NCBI GenBank assembly: GCA_016713985.1
Contig: JADJOD010000050.1
Coordinates: forward strand, 1-64,000
Source: Lewinellaceae bacterium
Lineage (GTDB): Bacteria > Bacteroidota > Bacteroidia > Chitinophagales > Saprospiraceae
Direction: 5' to 3'
DNA: 64,000 nt
The notes under the pieces are model-generated. The model had not been told where the DNA came from, ran no database searches, and saw nothing but the letters and a program-made list of their open reading frames with translations. Of the stretch, positions 1 to 9,032 are shown one piece after another (position 1 is the stretch's first letter; the number at the start of each line of letters is the position of its first letter). Position numbers and translations under genes: made by a program.

Positions 1-112
1 CCTGCCCGCAGAAAAGATGGTTTAGTTTTTGAATTGATCCGGTCAGGCTAATCAATTTGGGTTAGGCCCGCAGGCCGTACTGCCGGGCGTCAATTACGCA
101 TACCAAGCTAAT

Positions 113-217
113 GTGTCATTCTGAGCGCAGCGAAGAACCTGAGGGGAAAAGGGTCGAATCAACAGGCTGTTTTTGCAGTCTACACCCTCAGATTCTTCGC
201 TGCGCTCAGAATGACAC
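113..217. repeat. Long inverted repeat (intergenic palindromic element)
   Basis: Two 33-base arms (113-145 and 185-217) are reverse complements with one mismatch and enclose about 39 bases. The arms contain the word TCATTCTGAGCGCAGCGAAG, a type of palindromic intergenic word widely seen in environmental bacterial genomes. An open reading frame of 60 codons runs through it on the minus strand but only translates the palindrome. A related single arm lies at 54540-54572. It may act as a terminator or be a REP-like mobile remnant. Confidence 0.8.
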
Positions 218-348
218 GCGCTTCTTAGTAGGCGAAATAGGTGACCGGCGATAGTCTCGCTACATAACACCATCATTTTCAGATCAAAAAAACGGCAGGA
301 ACAACAACTTCCCCGCTACCAAACTTCCGATTGTCAAAACATTACACT

Positions 349-3153
349 ATGTATCGTATACTATGGGTTTTCCTGGCATTTGCCTTGCCGCTCGGCTTTT
401 TTACACAAAACTGCACGCACAAAACAACCGGCCCGACGAAGTTCTCTTTTTCCAAAACCGTTGTGGCGGAAGCGCTTAACGAACCGATGCAGATTGCCGA
501 ATTGCCCGACGGAAAAATTATCCTCATCGAACGGAAAGGCGCCATCAAACTGTATGATCCCGCCACGGGATTGATCAACGTAGCGCACACCTTGCCCGTA
601 ATTTCCGAAAATGAAGACGGCCTGATGGGCCTGGCCGTGGATCCGAACTGGGCGCAAAACCACTGGATTTACCTGTATTATTCACCCGTCGGCAACGAAG
701 TGGTCAACCAGATTTCCCGCTTTGTTTTTGAAAACGGCAGCCTCGACCGCGCTTCCGAAAAGGTATTGCTGAAAATACCCGTGCAACGGGAAGAATGCTG
801 CCATTCCGCCGGCTGCCTGCGCTACGGCGAAGACGGCTATCTCTACCTCAGCACCGGCGACAACACAAACCCCACGGACGACTACGCAACCGTGGACGAA
901 CGCCCGGGCCGTGGCCCCTGGGACGCTCAAAAGTCTTCGTCTAATACGATGGACCTGCGCGGCAAAATATTGAGGATCAAACCATTGGAAGACGGTACCT
1001 ACGTGTGCCCGGCCGGCAATTTATTTACCAAAGATACCGTCCACATCTCGGAAGGCCCCGTACCCGGCGAACAGCGGACTTCGGAAAACAAACAACGCGG
1101 CGGTCGTCCCGAAATATACATCATGGGTTGCCGCAACCCCTTCCGGATCACCATTGACGCCCGGCGCAATTTCCTGTTCTGGGGCGAATCGGGCCCCGAC
1201 GCCTCCGAACCGGACACCGCGCGCGGCCCGGCCGGCTACGACGAACTGAACTGCGCCCGCGCCGCCGGAAATTACGGCTGGCCTTATTTTCTCGGCGACA
1301 ATAAAGCCTACCGGGACTACGATTTCGCCACCAAAAAATCGGGGCCGTTTTTCGATGTGCAACACCCCTTCAACGACAGCCCCAACAGCACCGGTGCACG
1401 CGACCTGCCGCCGGCGCAACCCGCCATCATCTGGTATCCGTACAACCCCTCGCCGGAATTTCCGCTGCTTGGCGACGACGCCCGCAACGCCATGGCCGGG
1501 CCTGTTTATTACAGCGATCGCTATCCGGCGGAAACCCGGCTGCCCGATTATTACAACGGCAAATTGATCTTCTACGACTGGGAACGCAACTGGATGATGG
1601 CCGTCACGCTGGATTCACTCGGCAAACTGGCGAATATGGAACGTTTTGCCCCCGAAATCAAGATGTTGCACACCATCGACATGCTGATCGACCGGAACGG
1701 CGCGCTCTGGATCGTCGAATACGGCCTCCAGCGTTATACCGGCAACCCCGACGCCCGGCTGAGCCGGATCGATTACGTGCGCGGCAACCGCCCGCCCCAA
1801 CCCGTGCTCGACGCCGACAAAACCGCCGGCGCGGCCCCGCTCACCGTAGCGTTTTCCGCCGCGCAAAGCCGCGATCCGGAAGAAGAAAAACTGACCTACG
1901 AATTGCAGTTTGGCGACGGCACGCCACCCAACAAGGGAGATATCGCCGCCGCCGCACAACTCGCACACGTCTTTGAAAAACCCGGAACCTACGAGGTGGT
2001 GCTAAAAGTGACGGATGCCTCGGGGATGGCCGACAGCGTCAAACAAACGATCCGTGTGGGCAACGAACCACCGGTGGTGCGCTGGGACCTCGGTGGCCAA
2101 AACCGCAGTTTTTACCAGCCCGGCGACGAACTGACCTACAAATTGGTGGTCGATGACCTCGAAGACGGCTCACTCGAAAAAGGTGGCATCGCTCCGGAAG
2201 CCGTTTCTTCCACGGTTGATTACTTAGAAACGGGTTTTGATGTAAATATCCTGGCACAGGCATTCCGCCCCGACGATCAAAAAGTGGAGTATTCCAAAGG
2301 TAAAACGTTGATCGACAAGTCGGACTGCAAAACCTGCCATGCCGTCGACCGCCAGGTTGTCGGGCCGTCTTTTGAAGCCGTGGCCGAACGCTACCGCAAG
2401 GAAGAAGCGGCTATTCGTATCCTTTCGCACCGTATCATCAAAGGAACGGGTGGTAACTGGGGCCAAATGTCCATGACCGCCCATACCCAGCTCTCCGACG
2501 AAGACGCCGGCGAAATGGTGCGTTGGATCCTGTCGCTTGGCGCTCCCGCCAAACCCCGGCAATCGCTGCCGGTAGCGGGCAAATACACGCTCAAACCCGA
2601 CGGCAAAGGCAACAAGGCCAAAGCCGGCACCTTTATACTGAAGGCTGCTTACCGCGACCGCGGCGGCAACAACCAGGCATCGCTGGAAGAAGGCGCTATT
2701 CTCGCCCTGCGTTCCGCCACCCAGCAGGCGGAGCAGGCCGACAGTTTGTCCAAAGGTATTGTCAACTACCGGCCTTTTGACGACGACCGGGTGGTGTTGA
2801 ATGAATTGCGCAACAACAGTTTTTTTGCCATCCGGCATGCCGATCTGACGGGTATTTCCTCCGTCACGATCCGCGTCGGCTCCGGCGATCAGTTTTTCCA
2901 GTTCAGCGGCGGCCGCATCGAATTACACCTCGATTCCCCGGAAGGGCCGCTGGCCGGTCAGGTGAGCGTCGAATCGAAAAACCTGCCCGGAAAAATGGAA
3001 TTTTCGGAATTGTTGCTGAGCCTGGCCGCAGCGCCCGACGGCAAGTTCCACGACCTTTATTTTGTATTAAAAAACGACGGCAATGCGCAACAGGCGGTGA
3101 CGGCGGTGGATTGGGTGCGGTTTAATTTGGGAGTCGTGAGTCATAAGTCGTGA
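349..3153 (+). CDS. Exported PQQ-type glucose/sorbosone dehydrogenase with PKD, cytochrome c and C-terminal CBM-like domain
   Basis: About 934 residues. The ATG at 349 is preferred over the in-frame TTG at 331 because it places a hydrophobic export signal at once; a Cys follows it (FTQNC), so a lipoprotein is possible but the lipobox is not canonical. Residues 20-480 match the soluble glucose/sorbosone dehydrogenase beta-propeller family, which oxidises sugars with PQQ. A PKD domain follows near 490-580, a cytochrome c haem site CKTCH near 660, and a carbohydrate-binding-like beta domain from about 780. Inferred role: periplasmic or surface sugar oxidation with electron transfer to the attached haem. 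The last codons (Val-Val-Ser-His-Lys-Ser-stop) are made by the tandem repeat at 3127-3255. Confidence 0.85.
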   Translation: MYRILWVFLAFALPLGFFTQNCTHKTTGPTKFSFSKTVVAEALNEPMQIAELPDGKIILIERKGAIKLYDPATGLINVAHTLPVISENEDGLMGLAVDPNWAQNHWIYLYYSPVGNEVVNQISRFVFENGSLDRASEKVLLKIPVQREECCHSAGCLRYGEDGYLYLSTGDNTNPTDDYATVDERPGRGPWDAQKSSSNTMDLRGKILRIKPLEDGTYVCPAGNLFTKDTVHISEGPVPGEQRTSENKQRGGRPEIYIMGCRNPFRITIDARRNFLFWGESGPDASEPDTARGPAGYDELNCARAAGNYGWPYFLGDNKAYRDYDFATKKSGPFFDVQHPFNDSPNSTGARDLPPAQPAIIWYPYNPSPEFPLLGDDARNAMAGPVYYSDRYPAETRLPDYYNGKLIFYDWERNWMMAVTLDSLGKLANMERFAPEIKMLHTIDMLIDRNGALWIVEYGLQRYTGNPDARLSRIDYVRGNRPPQPVLDADKTAGAAPLTVAFSAAQSRDPEEEKLTYELQFGDGTPPNKGDIAAAAQLAHVFEKPGTYEVVLKVTDASGMADSVKQTIRVGNEPPVVRWDLGGQNRSFYQPGDELTYKLVVDDLEDGSLEKGGIAPEAVSSTVDYLETGFDVNILAQAFRPDDQKVEYSKGKTLIDKSDCKTCHAVDRQVVGPSFEAVAERYRKEEAAIRILSHRIIKGTGGNWGQMSMTAHTQLSDEDAGEMVRWILSLGAPAKPRQSLPVAGKYTLKPDGKGNKAKAGTFILKAAYRDRGGNNQASLEEGAILALRSATQQAEQADSLSKGIVNYRPFDDDRVVLNELRNNSFFAIRHADLTGISSVTIRVGSGDQFFQFSGGRIELHLDSPEGPLAGQVSVESKNLPGKMEFSELLLSLAAAPDGKFHDLYFVLKNDGNAQQAVTAVDWVRFNLGVVSHKS

Positions 3154-3245
3154 GTCGTGAGTCATAAGTCGTGAGTCATAAGTCGTGAGTCGTGAGTCGT
3201 GAGTGGCGCTCTTATGACTCACGACTTATGACTCACGACTTTATT

Positions 3246-3255
<10 letters not shown>
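3127..3255. repeat. Heptamer array, partly self-complementary, between convergent genes
   Basis: Units GAGTCGT, GAGTCAT and AAGTCGT run forward from about 3130 to 3203, then the reverse complements ACGACTT and ATGACTC run to 3255, so the whole array can fold into a hairpin. It overlaps the 3' ends of both flanking genes. The plus-strand gene stops at 3151-3153 and the minus-strand gene at 3248-3246, each with the codons AAG TCG TGA taken from the array. It could serve as a bidirectional terminator. Confidence 0.9.
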
Positions 3256-4454
<1,199 letters not shown>

Positions 4455-4520
4455 AGCAGTTATTTTTGGGCAAAGAAAGTATAAACTTCTTCAACTTTGG
4501 AGCCTCAATTGTCAAGACAG

Positions 4521-5114
4521 ATGATGAAAAACGTTTCCCAGGTATTGTTGCTCGTAGCCGTCTTCCTGATCGGCGGCTGGTTGAGTTACCGTTATTTCAG
4601 CCCGCAGTCGAAACCCGTCGAGGACTCCAGCATCCTGTTGGAAAAGATCGAGGCGGTGACCAAACTGATCGCCGTGGAAGGGCATTTTTCCGAAATTTAC
4701 AATTACAGCGAGTACCAGGGCTATTTTTCCATGTTGTGGGATAAAAAGGTCCTGGTGCGTGTACGCGCCACGGTTTCAGCCGGTTACGACCTGAATCTGC
4801 TCCAGATGGAAGCCGACGCGGCAACCAAAACCATTCGTATGAGCGCTTTGCCCGAACCCGAAATCCTGAGTATCGACCACACGCTGGATTATTATGACAT
4901 TTCCGAAGGTTTGTTCACGTCCTTTACCCCGGAAGATTACAACCGGATCAACCAGCGCGCCAAAGACCTCATCCGCGACCAGGCCCTGAAAAGCAACCTG
5001 ATGCCCGCCGCCCGCGAACAGGCGGCCAAAATGCTCGATCTCATCCGGTTTATGGTAGAAAGTGCCGGCTGGAAATTAGAAATCACGGGTGAGACACCCC
5101 AACTCGGCCAATAA
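4521..5114 (+). CDS. DUF4230 family membrane-anchored protein
   Basis: About 197 residues. The ATG at 4521 (or 4524) directly precedes a transmembrane helix or uncleaved signal (VSQVLLLVAVFLIGGWLSY), so the upstream TTG at 4497 is unlikely. The rest matches DUF4230, a family of Bacteroidota and Firmicutes proteins of unknown function: LLEKIEAVTKLIAVEG, then a beta-rich part with SAGYDLN and a helical end (AREQAAKMLDLI). It is transcribed away from the CapA-like gene with only 66 bases between them. The role is unknown; the anchor suggests a periplasmic or membrane-surface location. Confidence 0.75.
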   Translation: MMKNVSQVLLLVAVFLIGGWLSYRYFSPQSKPVEDSSILLEKIEAVTKLIAVEGHFSEIYNYSEYQGYFSMLWDKKVLVRVRATVSAGYDLNLLQMEADAATKTIRMSALPEPEILSIDHTLDYYDISEGLFTSFTPEDYNRINQRAKDLIRDQALKSNLMPAAREQAAKMLDLIRFMVESAGWKLEITGETPQLGQ

Positions 5115-5168
5115 TGCCGTGTGGCGACACTTTTGCCGGGAAGGCGCGCGTTCTATACAAAGTTTGCC

Positions 5169-5176
5169 TACTTTTG
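5169..5176 (+). promoter_or_regulatory. Candidate Bacteroidota -7 element
   Basis: TACTTTTG fits the Bacteroidota -7 consensus TAnnTTTG and lies 34 bases before the ATG at 5211. No convincing -33 TTTG is found at the usual spacing, so this is only suggestive. Confidence 0.35.
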
Positions 5177-5210
5177 AAGCTCGATATTTCAAACCTGAAT
5201 TCTGACAAAC

Positions 5211-5678
5211 ATGAAGCAACTGTCCGTCGCACTTATCCTTTTCTTTATAGCGGGCTCCATCGCTGTTTCGGCACAAAAAATAGAATCCAAGCCACCCGCC
5301 ACTGCCGATAACAACCAGTCGGCCGGCGACGCCACCGCCCGCGAGGCAGCTGAAAAATTAGCGGCAAAATATACGCTGAATGCAGACCAGTCCAAACAGG
5401 TCTATACCATCCAGCAGCGCAAACAACGCAATCTGTCCGAGATAGAAGCGTTAAAAACAAGCGACCGGAGCCGTTACCTCGCCAAAATGGAAAGCCTGCA
5501 AAAAGGCACCCTGAGCAGCATCCGCCGTACCCTGCAAAGTGAAGAACAACTGGCCCTGTTTCAAAAAACGCAGGCGGATATCCGGACCAAACGCGCCGAA
5601 AAACGCAAGGAACTTTTGCTGGCCAAAGCGGCAAAAGACGACATTCAGGCCGCTCTGCTGGATATTTACGAAGAATAG
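5211..5678 (+). CDS. Small secreted helical protein of unknown function
   Basis: 155 residues starting with a clear signal peptide (MKQLSVALILFFIAGSIAVSAQ). The mature part is charged and mostly helical, with Lys/Arg/Glu-rich stretches (QQRKQRNLSEIEAL, KTQADIRTKRAEKRKELL) and no Cys. The helical hairpin style and the size resemble periplasmic Spy/CpxP-like or DUF4890-like proteins, but no family motif is certain. It follows the DUF4230 gene by 96 bases, with a candidate promoter in between, and may be expressed separately. Confidence 0.6.
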   Translation: MKQLSVALILFFIAGSIAVSAQKIESKPPATADNNQSAGDATAREAAEKLAAKYTLNADQSKQVYTIQQRKQRNLSEIEALKTSDRSRYLAKMESLQKGTLSSIRRTLQSEEQLALFQKTQADIRTKRAEKRKELLLAKAAKDDIQAALLDIYEE

Positions 5679-5799
5679 ACCCGCCTTCTTTTGCCACCTG
5701 GCTGATAGTCCCGGTGTTTTTACACAAACTTCATTTGTGTTTTCCCTTCTTGCGCATAACTTGCGCCGACAGAAAGTACTATTCGCATAATCACAGGTC

Positions 5800-6282
5800 A
5801 TGCTCATTTTTGCTGTGCGGCTTATTCTGGAAGAGAACGGGAAAATGCTTTTCCTCCGGCAAACCAAAAAAAACGGTGGCCGCTACTCGCTCATCGGCGG
5901 GAACGTGGAGGTACACGAGTTTGCCCGGGAAGCCCTTGCCCGGGAGGCATCGGAAGAAGCCGGTATACACGTCGAGCCGGGAGACCTGAGCCTGGTACAC
6001 GTTTTGCACCGGCATAAGTTGAAAAAAGACGAACGTTTGCTGGTGCTTTATTTCAAAACCGCGCGTTTTCACGGCGAACCGGAGTCGCTGGAACCCAAAA
6101 AATTCAAGGATGTGGCCTGGCTCCCGGTAAGTAACCTGCCTGAAGACGTCTCCAAACCCACCATGCACGTGCTGCGCTGCGTCCGCGACGGCGTCATTTA
6201 TTCGGAGTTCCCGACCCGCGGCAAAGTGCTGGCGTTTTGGGAGCAGTTCGGCAGCAACTGGGCCGGATTTTCCGATTTTTGA
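5800..6282 (+). CDS. Nudix hydrolase
   Basis: 160 residues. A complete Nudix box is present near residue 33: G-x5-E-x7-R-E-x-x-E-E-x-G-I (GNVEVHEF then REASEEAGI), the metal-binding loop and helix that cleave nucleoside diphosphates linked to another group. The N-terminus AVRLILEENGKMLFLRQ is the usual first strands of the fold, and the length is typical for a single-domain Nudix protein. The substrate cannot be read from the sequence. No partner gene is adjacent; the stretch after it is non-coding for about 790 bases. Confidence 0.85.
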   Translation: MLIFAVRLILEENGKMLFLRQTKKNGGRYSLIGGNVEVHEFAREALAREASEEAGIHVEPGDLSLVHVLHRHKLKKDERLLVLYFKTARFHGEPESLEPKKFKDVAWLPVSNLPEDVSKPTMHVLRCVRDGVIYSEFPTRGKVLAFWEQFGSNWAGFSDF

Positions 6283-6772
6283 TGATAAAGAGCAGGGCGG
6301 AAACCTTTTCCGTCCAGATGATTCATTCTCAGAATGTTCTGAAGAAAATTAGTATCATTAATCCTGTCCGCTTACTTATGTTAAAAAAGACGGAAAGGCG
6401 ACATTTGGCTCATTAGCCCTTGTTCTTTGGTGGCATAACGCGGTTTGTTTCATTACATTTGTCAGTATCATTTTAATCCCGGACGAACCGATACCGATTA
6501 CGTCACTGCAACATCCCGTCATCCCATGAGCAGGTTTGTTCTTTCCGATCCGGCGCCGTTTGCGCCTGCGTTGCGCGATTTTTCCGCAATATTTTCCCAG
6601 TATTTTTCCGTTTCAACGAAAAAAATCCACGTCCCGGCACCCGGGGCCGGGCCCGGCATTTTAGCGGCAAATATCCCGTAAACGCCTGGTTATCAACGAT
6701 TTTATTTCAAATAAAACACCCCGGCAAAACTGCCATTCCCACGGTTCAGATGTCTTATGCTTCATAGGCGAG
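6283..6772. other. Non-coding stretch before a structured RNA-like region
   Basis: No convincing gene is seen. A 78-codon plus-strand frame at 6445-6681 has no family resemblance, runs of Pro/Ala/Gly and no upstream signal, and is treated as spurious. A GC-rich self-complementary patch (CCCGGCACCCGGGGCCGGG) lies near 6633-6651. The stretch could hold the 5' part of a small RNA ending at the hairpin that follows. Confidence 0.4.
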
Positions 6773-6810
6773 AACCCCGGTTGCGAAACGTCGCAGCCGG
6801 GTTTTTTTTG
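6773..6810 (+). terminator. Rho-independent-like terminator, possibly of a small RNA
   Basis: The stem AACCCCGGTTGCGA pairs with TCGCAGCCGGGTT around an AACG-type loop (one bulge, one mismatch) and is followed by eight T. It lies 490 bases after the Nudix gene with no gene ending nearby, so it may terminate an unrecognised non-coding RNA from the preceding 100-200 bases, or be the end of a long 3' untranslated region. Confidence 0.6.
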
Positions 6811-6818
6811 TATAGGGG

Positions 6819-6890
6819 AATGCGTTTGCAGGGAGTAGCGGGAAGTGTTTTTTGAAAAAACCACTTCCCGCTACTCCCTGCAAACGCATT
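6819..6890. repeat. Perfect 29-bp inverted repeat hairpin
   Basis: Arms 6819-6847 and 6862-6890 are exact reverse complements (each begins or ends with AATGCGTTTGCAGGGAG or its complement). The 14-base centre, TTTTTTGAAAAAAC, is itself nearly self-complementary, so the whole 72 bases can fold into one hairpin. A terminator working in both directions or a mobile palindromic element are both possible. Confidence 0.85.
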
Positions 6891-7002
6891 TACAATTTTT
6901 GTTGGGTGGCATTAAACATGATCATTACGCGTTTTATCCATGCCGGAGGCTACTGACGAATGGATTTTCGCCGAAATAGCCGAATTTTGCACCCTCCCCC
7001 CT

Positions 7003-7075
7003 ATCTGCTACTGCCACTGTTTACTGCCCACTGTTTACTGCCAACTGCTACTGCCCACTGCTACTGCCAACTGCC
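7003..7075. repeat. Degenerate ~7-bp repeat ending at the mnmE start codon
   Basis: Words ACTGCCC, ACTGTTT, ACTGCCA and ACTGCT alternate from about 7003 and stop at base 7075, immediately before the ATG of mnmE. There is no spacer and no recognisable ribosome binding site, so the array forms the whole proximal leader of the mRNA. Confidence 0.85.
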
Positions 7076-8524
7076 ATGCTCCTTCCCGATCTCTCCGATA
7101 CCATCGTCGCCCTCGCCACACCGCCCGGTTTAGGCGCCATAGCCGTCATCCGGCTCTCCGGCCCGGAAGCGATCACTTTGGCCGATGACATCTTCAAAGG
7201 CAAAAAACTGGCGGATCAGCCCGGTCACACGGCGCATTTCGGGAAAATAGAAGCGACGGACGGTCGTGTCCTCGACGAAGTATTGATCACCCTTTTTAAA
7301 AACCCGCATTCGTACACGGGAGAAGACACGGTCGAGATTTCATGTCACGGTTCGCCGTATATTCAGCAGGAAATCATACAGTTGTGTCTGAAAAAAGGCG
7401 CGCGCGCCGCAGAGCCCGGCGAATTCACCCTGCGCGCATTTCTCAACGGCAAAATGGACCTCAGCCAGGCCGAGGCGGTGGCCGATCTGATTGCCTCGGA
7501 AAGCGAACTGGCCCACAGCGTGGCCTTGCGCCAGTTGCGCGGCGGGTTTAAAAGCGACATCGCCCGGCTGCGGGAGGAACTGATCCACTTCGCCAGCCTT
7601 GTGGAACTGGAACTTGACTTTTCGGAGGAGGACGTAGAATTTGCCGACCGCACCCAACTGAAACAATTAGTTCAAAAAATTCGCGCCTACCTGCAATCCC
7701 TGCTTCAATCCTTCAGCCTTGGCAACGCCATAAAAACCGGCGTAAACACCGTCATCGCCGGCCGGCCGAACGCCGGCAAAAGCACCCTGCTCAACGCCCT
7801 GCTCAACGAAGAACGCGCCATCGTGAGCGAAATCGCCGGCACCACCCGCGACACCATCGAAGAAGTGCTCAACATCGAGGGTATCCAGTTCCGGCTTATC
7901 GATACCGCCGGCATCCGTGAGGCGCAGGACCAGATCGAAGCCATCGGCGTCGAAAAAACGATGGAAAAAGTGCGCCAGGCTTCTGTCCTGCTCTATATCT
8001 GGGACGTATCGGCGCTCACGCTCAACGAGGTGCACGACGACCTGTCGAAACTCTCGGCGCCCGGCACCCAACTCCTGGTGGTGTGCAATAAAATGGATCG
8101 CAACCCCTATTTCCGGCCCGGCTGGCTCGTCGACCCGCAGTCGCCCGACATTTTCCCTTATCTGGTTTCCGAAAACGGGCCCGCAGAAAACAGGATCGGT
8201 TTGATGGAAGATCAAATCGTGACACTCAGCGCCAAAAACGGCCAAAACATCGAACACCTCAAGGAAAAACTCTACCAAACAGTGGCCGGCGGAGACGTCA
8301 GCCTCGAAAACACCGTGGTGACCAATGCCCGCCACTTCGACGCGCTGCGCCGGGCCGATGACTCACTTGCGCAGGTGCTGGAAGGGCTGGAAACGGGCAT
8401 TACCGGTGATTTTATCGCGCAGGATATCCGGCATACGCTGGCTTATTTGGGCGAGATCACCGGGGAAATCGGGGTGGAGGATTTGTTGGGGAATATATTT
8501 GGGAAGTTTTGCGTGGGCAAATAA
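7076..8524 (+). CDS. mnmE: tRNA modification GTPase MnmE (TrmE)
   Basis: 482 residues, full family length. It forms the 5-carboxymethylaminomethyl group on wobble uridine of certain tRNAs together with MnmG, in the cytoplasm. The N-terminal folate-binding domain starts DTIVALATPPGLGAIAVIRLSG; the GTPase domain has the P-loop GRPNAGKST near residue 228, GTTRDT and DTAG; NKMD follows. The C-terminus is the conserved FCVGK with the catalytic Cys. The start abuts a tandem repeat. The last 18 bases recur almost exactly at 8949-8966 (16 of 18), marking this 3' end as a probable island insertion site. Confidence 0.97.
   Translation: MLLPDLSDTIVALATPPGLGAIAVIRLSGPEAITLADDIFKGKKLADQPGHTAHFGKIEATDGRVLDEVLITLFKNPHSYTGEDTVEISCHGSPYIQQEIIQLCLKKGARAAEPGEFTLRAFLNGKMDLSQAEAVADLIASESELAHSVALRQLRGGFKSDIARLREELIHFASLVELELDFSEEDVEFADRTQLKQLVQKIRAYLQSLLQSFSLGNAIKTGVNTVIAGRPNAGKSTLLNALLNEERAIVSEIAGTTRDTIEEVLNIEGIQFRLIDTAGIREAQDQIEAIGVEKTMEKVRQASVLLYIWDVSALTLNEVHDDLSKLSAPGTQLLVVCNKMDRNPYFRPGWLVDPQSPDIFPYLVSENGPAENRIGLMEDQIVTLSAKNGQNIEHLKEKLYQTVAGGDVSLENTVVTNARHFDALRRADDSLAQVLEGLETGITGDFIAQDIRHTLAYLGEITGEIGVEDLLGNIFGKFCVGK
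8507..8524 (+). repeat. attL-like direct repeat: 3' end of mnmE
   Basis: TTTTGCGTGGGCAAATAA encodes the Phe-Cys-Val-Gly-Lys-stop end of MnmE. A second copy, TTTTGCGCGGGTAAATAA, lies at 8949-8966 and would encode Phe-Cys-Ala-Gly-Lys-stop. The 3' end of trmE/mnmE is the known attachment site of SGI1-type genomic islands. Similarity between the two places continues downstream through the first part of rhuM, so tandem duplication of a larger unit is an alternative. Confidence 0.55.
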
Positions 8525-8586
8525 AATTGTTTATTCTAATCCGGTTTTGTTTAAAATTGCGGGTTTTTAACAAACCGCCAACTACT

Positions 8587-8790
8587 ATGGAAAGCGAAAT
8601 CATTCTTTCCAGTCCGAAGACGGTCAGACCAATAGAAGTGGACGGCGAGACCGTTTGGCTTACGCTGAATCAATTGGCAGAACTGTTTCAACGAGACAAG
8701 TCGGTTATTTCCAGGCATATCAAAAATGTGTTCGAGGCAGGAGAGTTATTATCGGGAAAGCAACGAAGGGACTCCCCGGCGCTGTTTTAG
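8587..8790 (+). pseudogene. Truncated rhuM copy
   Basis: 67 codons. The first ~55 residues repeat the N-terminus of the intact RhuM gene 446 bases downstream (MESEIIL, then VDGETVWLTLNQLAELFQRD and SVISRHIK), with a 5-residue deletion and substitutions. After GEL the sequence diverges and stops. The upstream non-coding sequence is duplicated too (GTTTATTCTAATC and ACAAACCGCCAACTAC). It is a decayed remnant of either a tandem duplication or an earlier related island, and is unlikely to be functional. Confidence 0.8.
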
Positions 8791-8948
8791 TGAGGCAAAG
8801 TTATATAAGCAATTGGCATTTTGCAACTTTTGGGGCGTGTTTGTGACTTGATTGGGGCGGATTGGTTACAAAACGACAAATTAAGGGTACTGAAAAAGCA
8901 ATTAAAAGTGGCAAAAAGGCTTAATCAACTCAAGTTGTGACCTACTCA

Positions 8949-8966
8949 TTTTGCGCGGGTAAATAA
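8949..8966 (+). repeat. Second copy of the mnmE 3' end (att-like)
   Basis: TTTTGCGCGGGTAAATAA matches the last 18 bases of mnmE at 16 positions; both differences are in the Val and Gly codons. It is followed, as at mnmE, by ATTGTTTATTCTAATC and then a rhuM start. This is consistent with a target-site copy left by successive insertion of related elements at the mnmE 3' end. Confidence 0.55.
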
Positions 8967-9032
8967 ATTGTTTATTCTAATCAACGGTTTTTGTTGAAAA
9001 TTGCAGCATTTTAAACAAACCGCCAACTACCT

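Noticed and set aside
94..276. Minus-strand 60-codon gene near the left edge
   Set aside because: It only translates the inverted repeat 113-217 and has no family resemblance.
6445..6681. 78-codon plus-strand gene
   Set aside because: No family, no signal, Pro/Ala/Gly-rich composition and no conserved start context.
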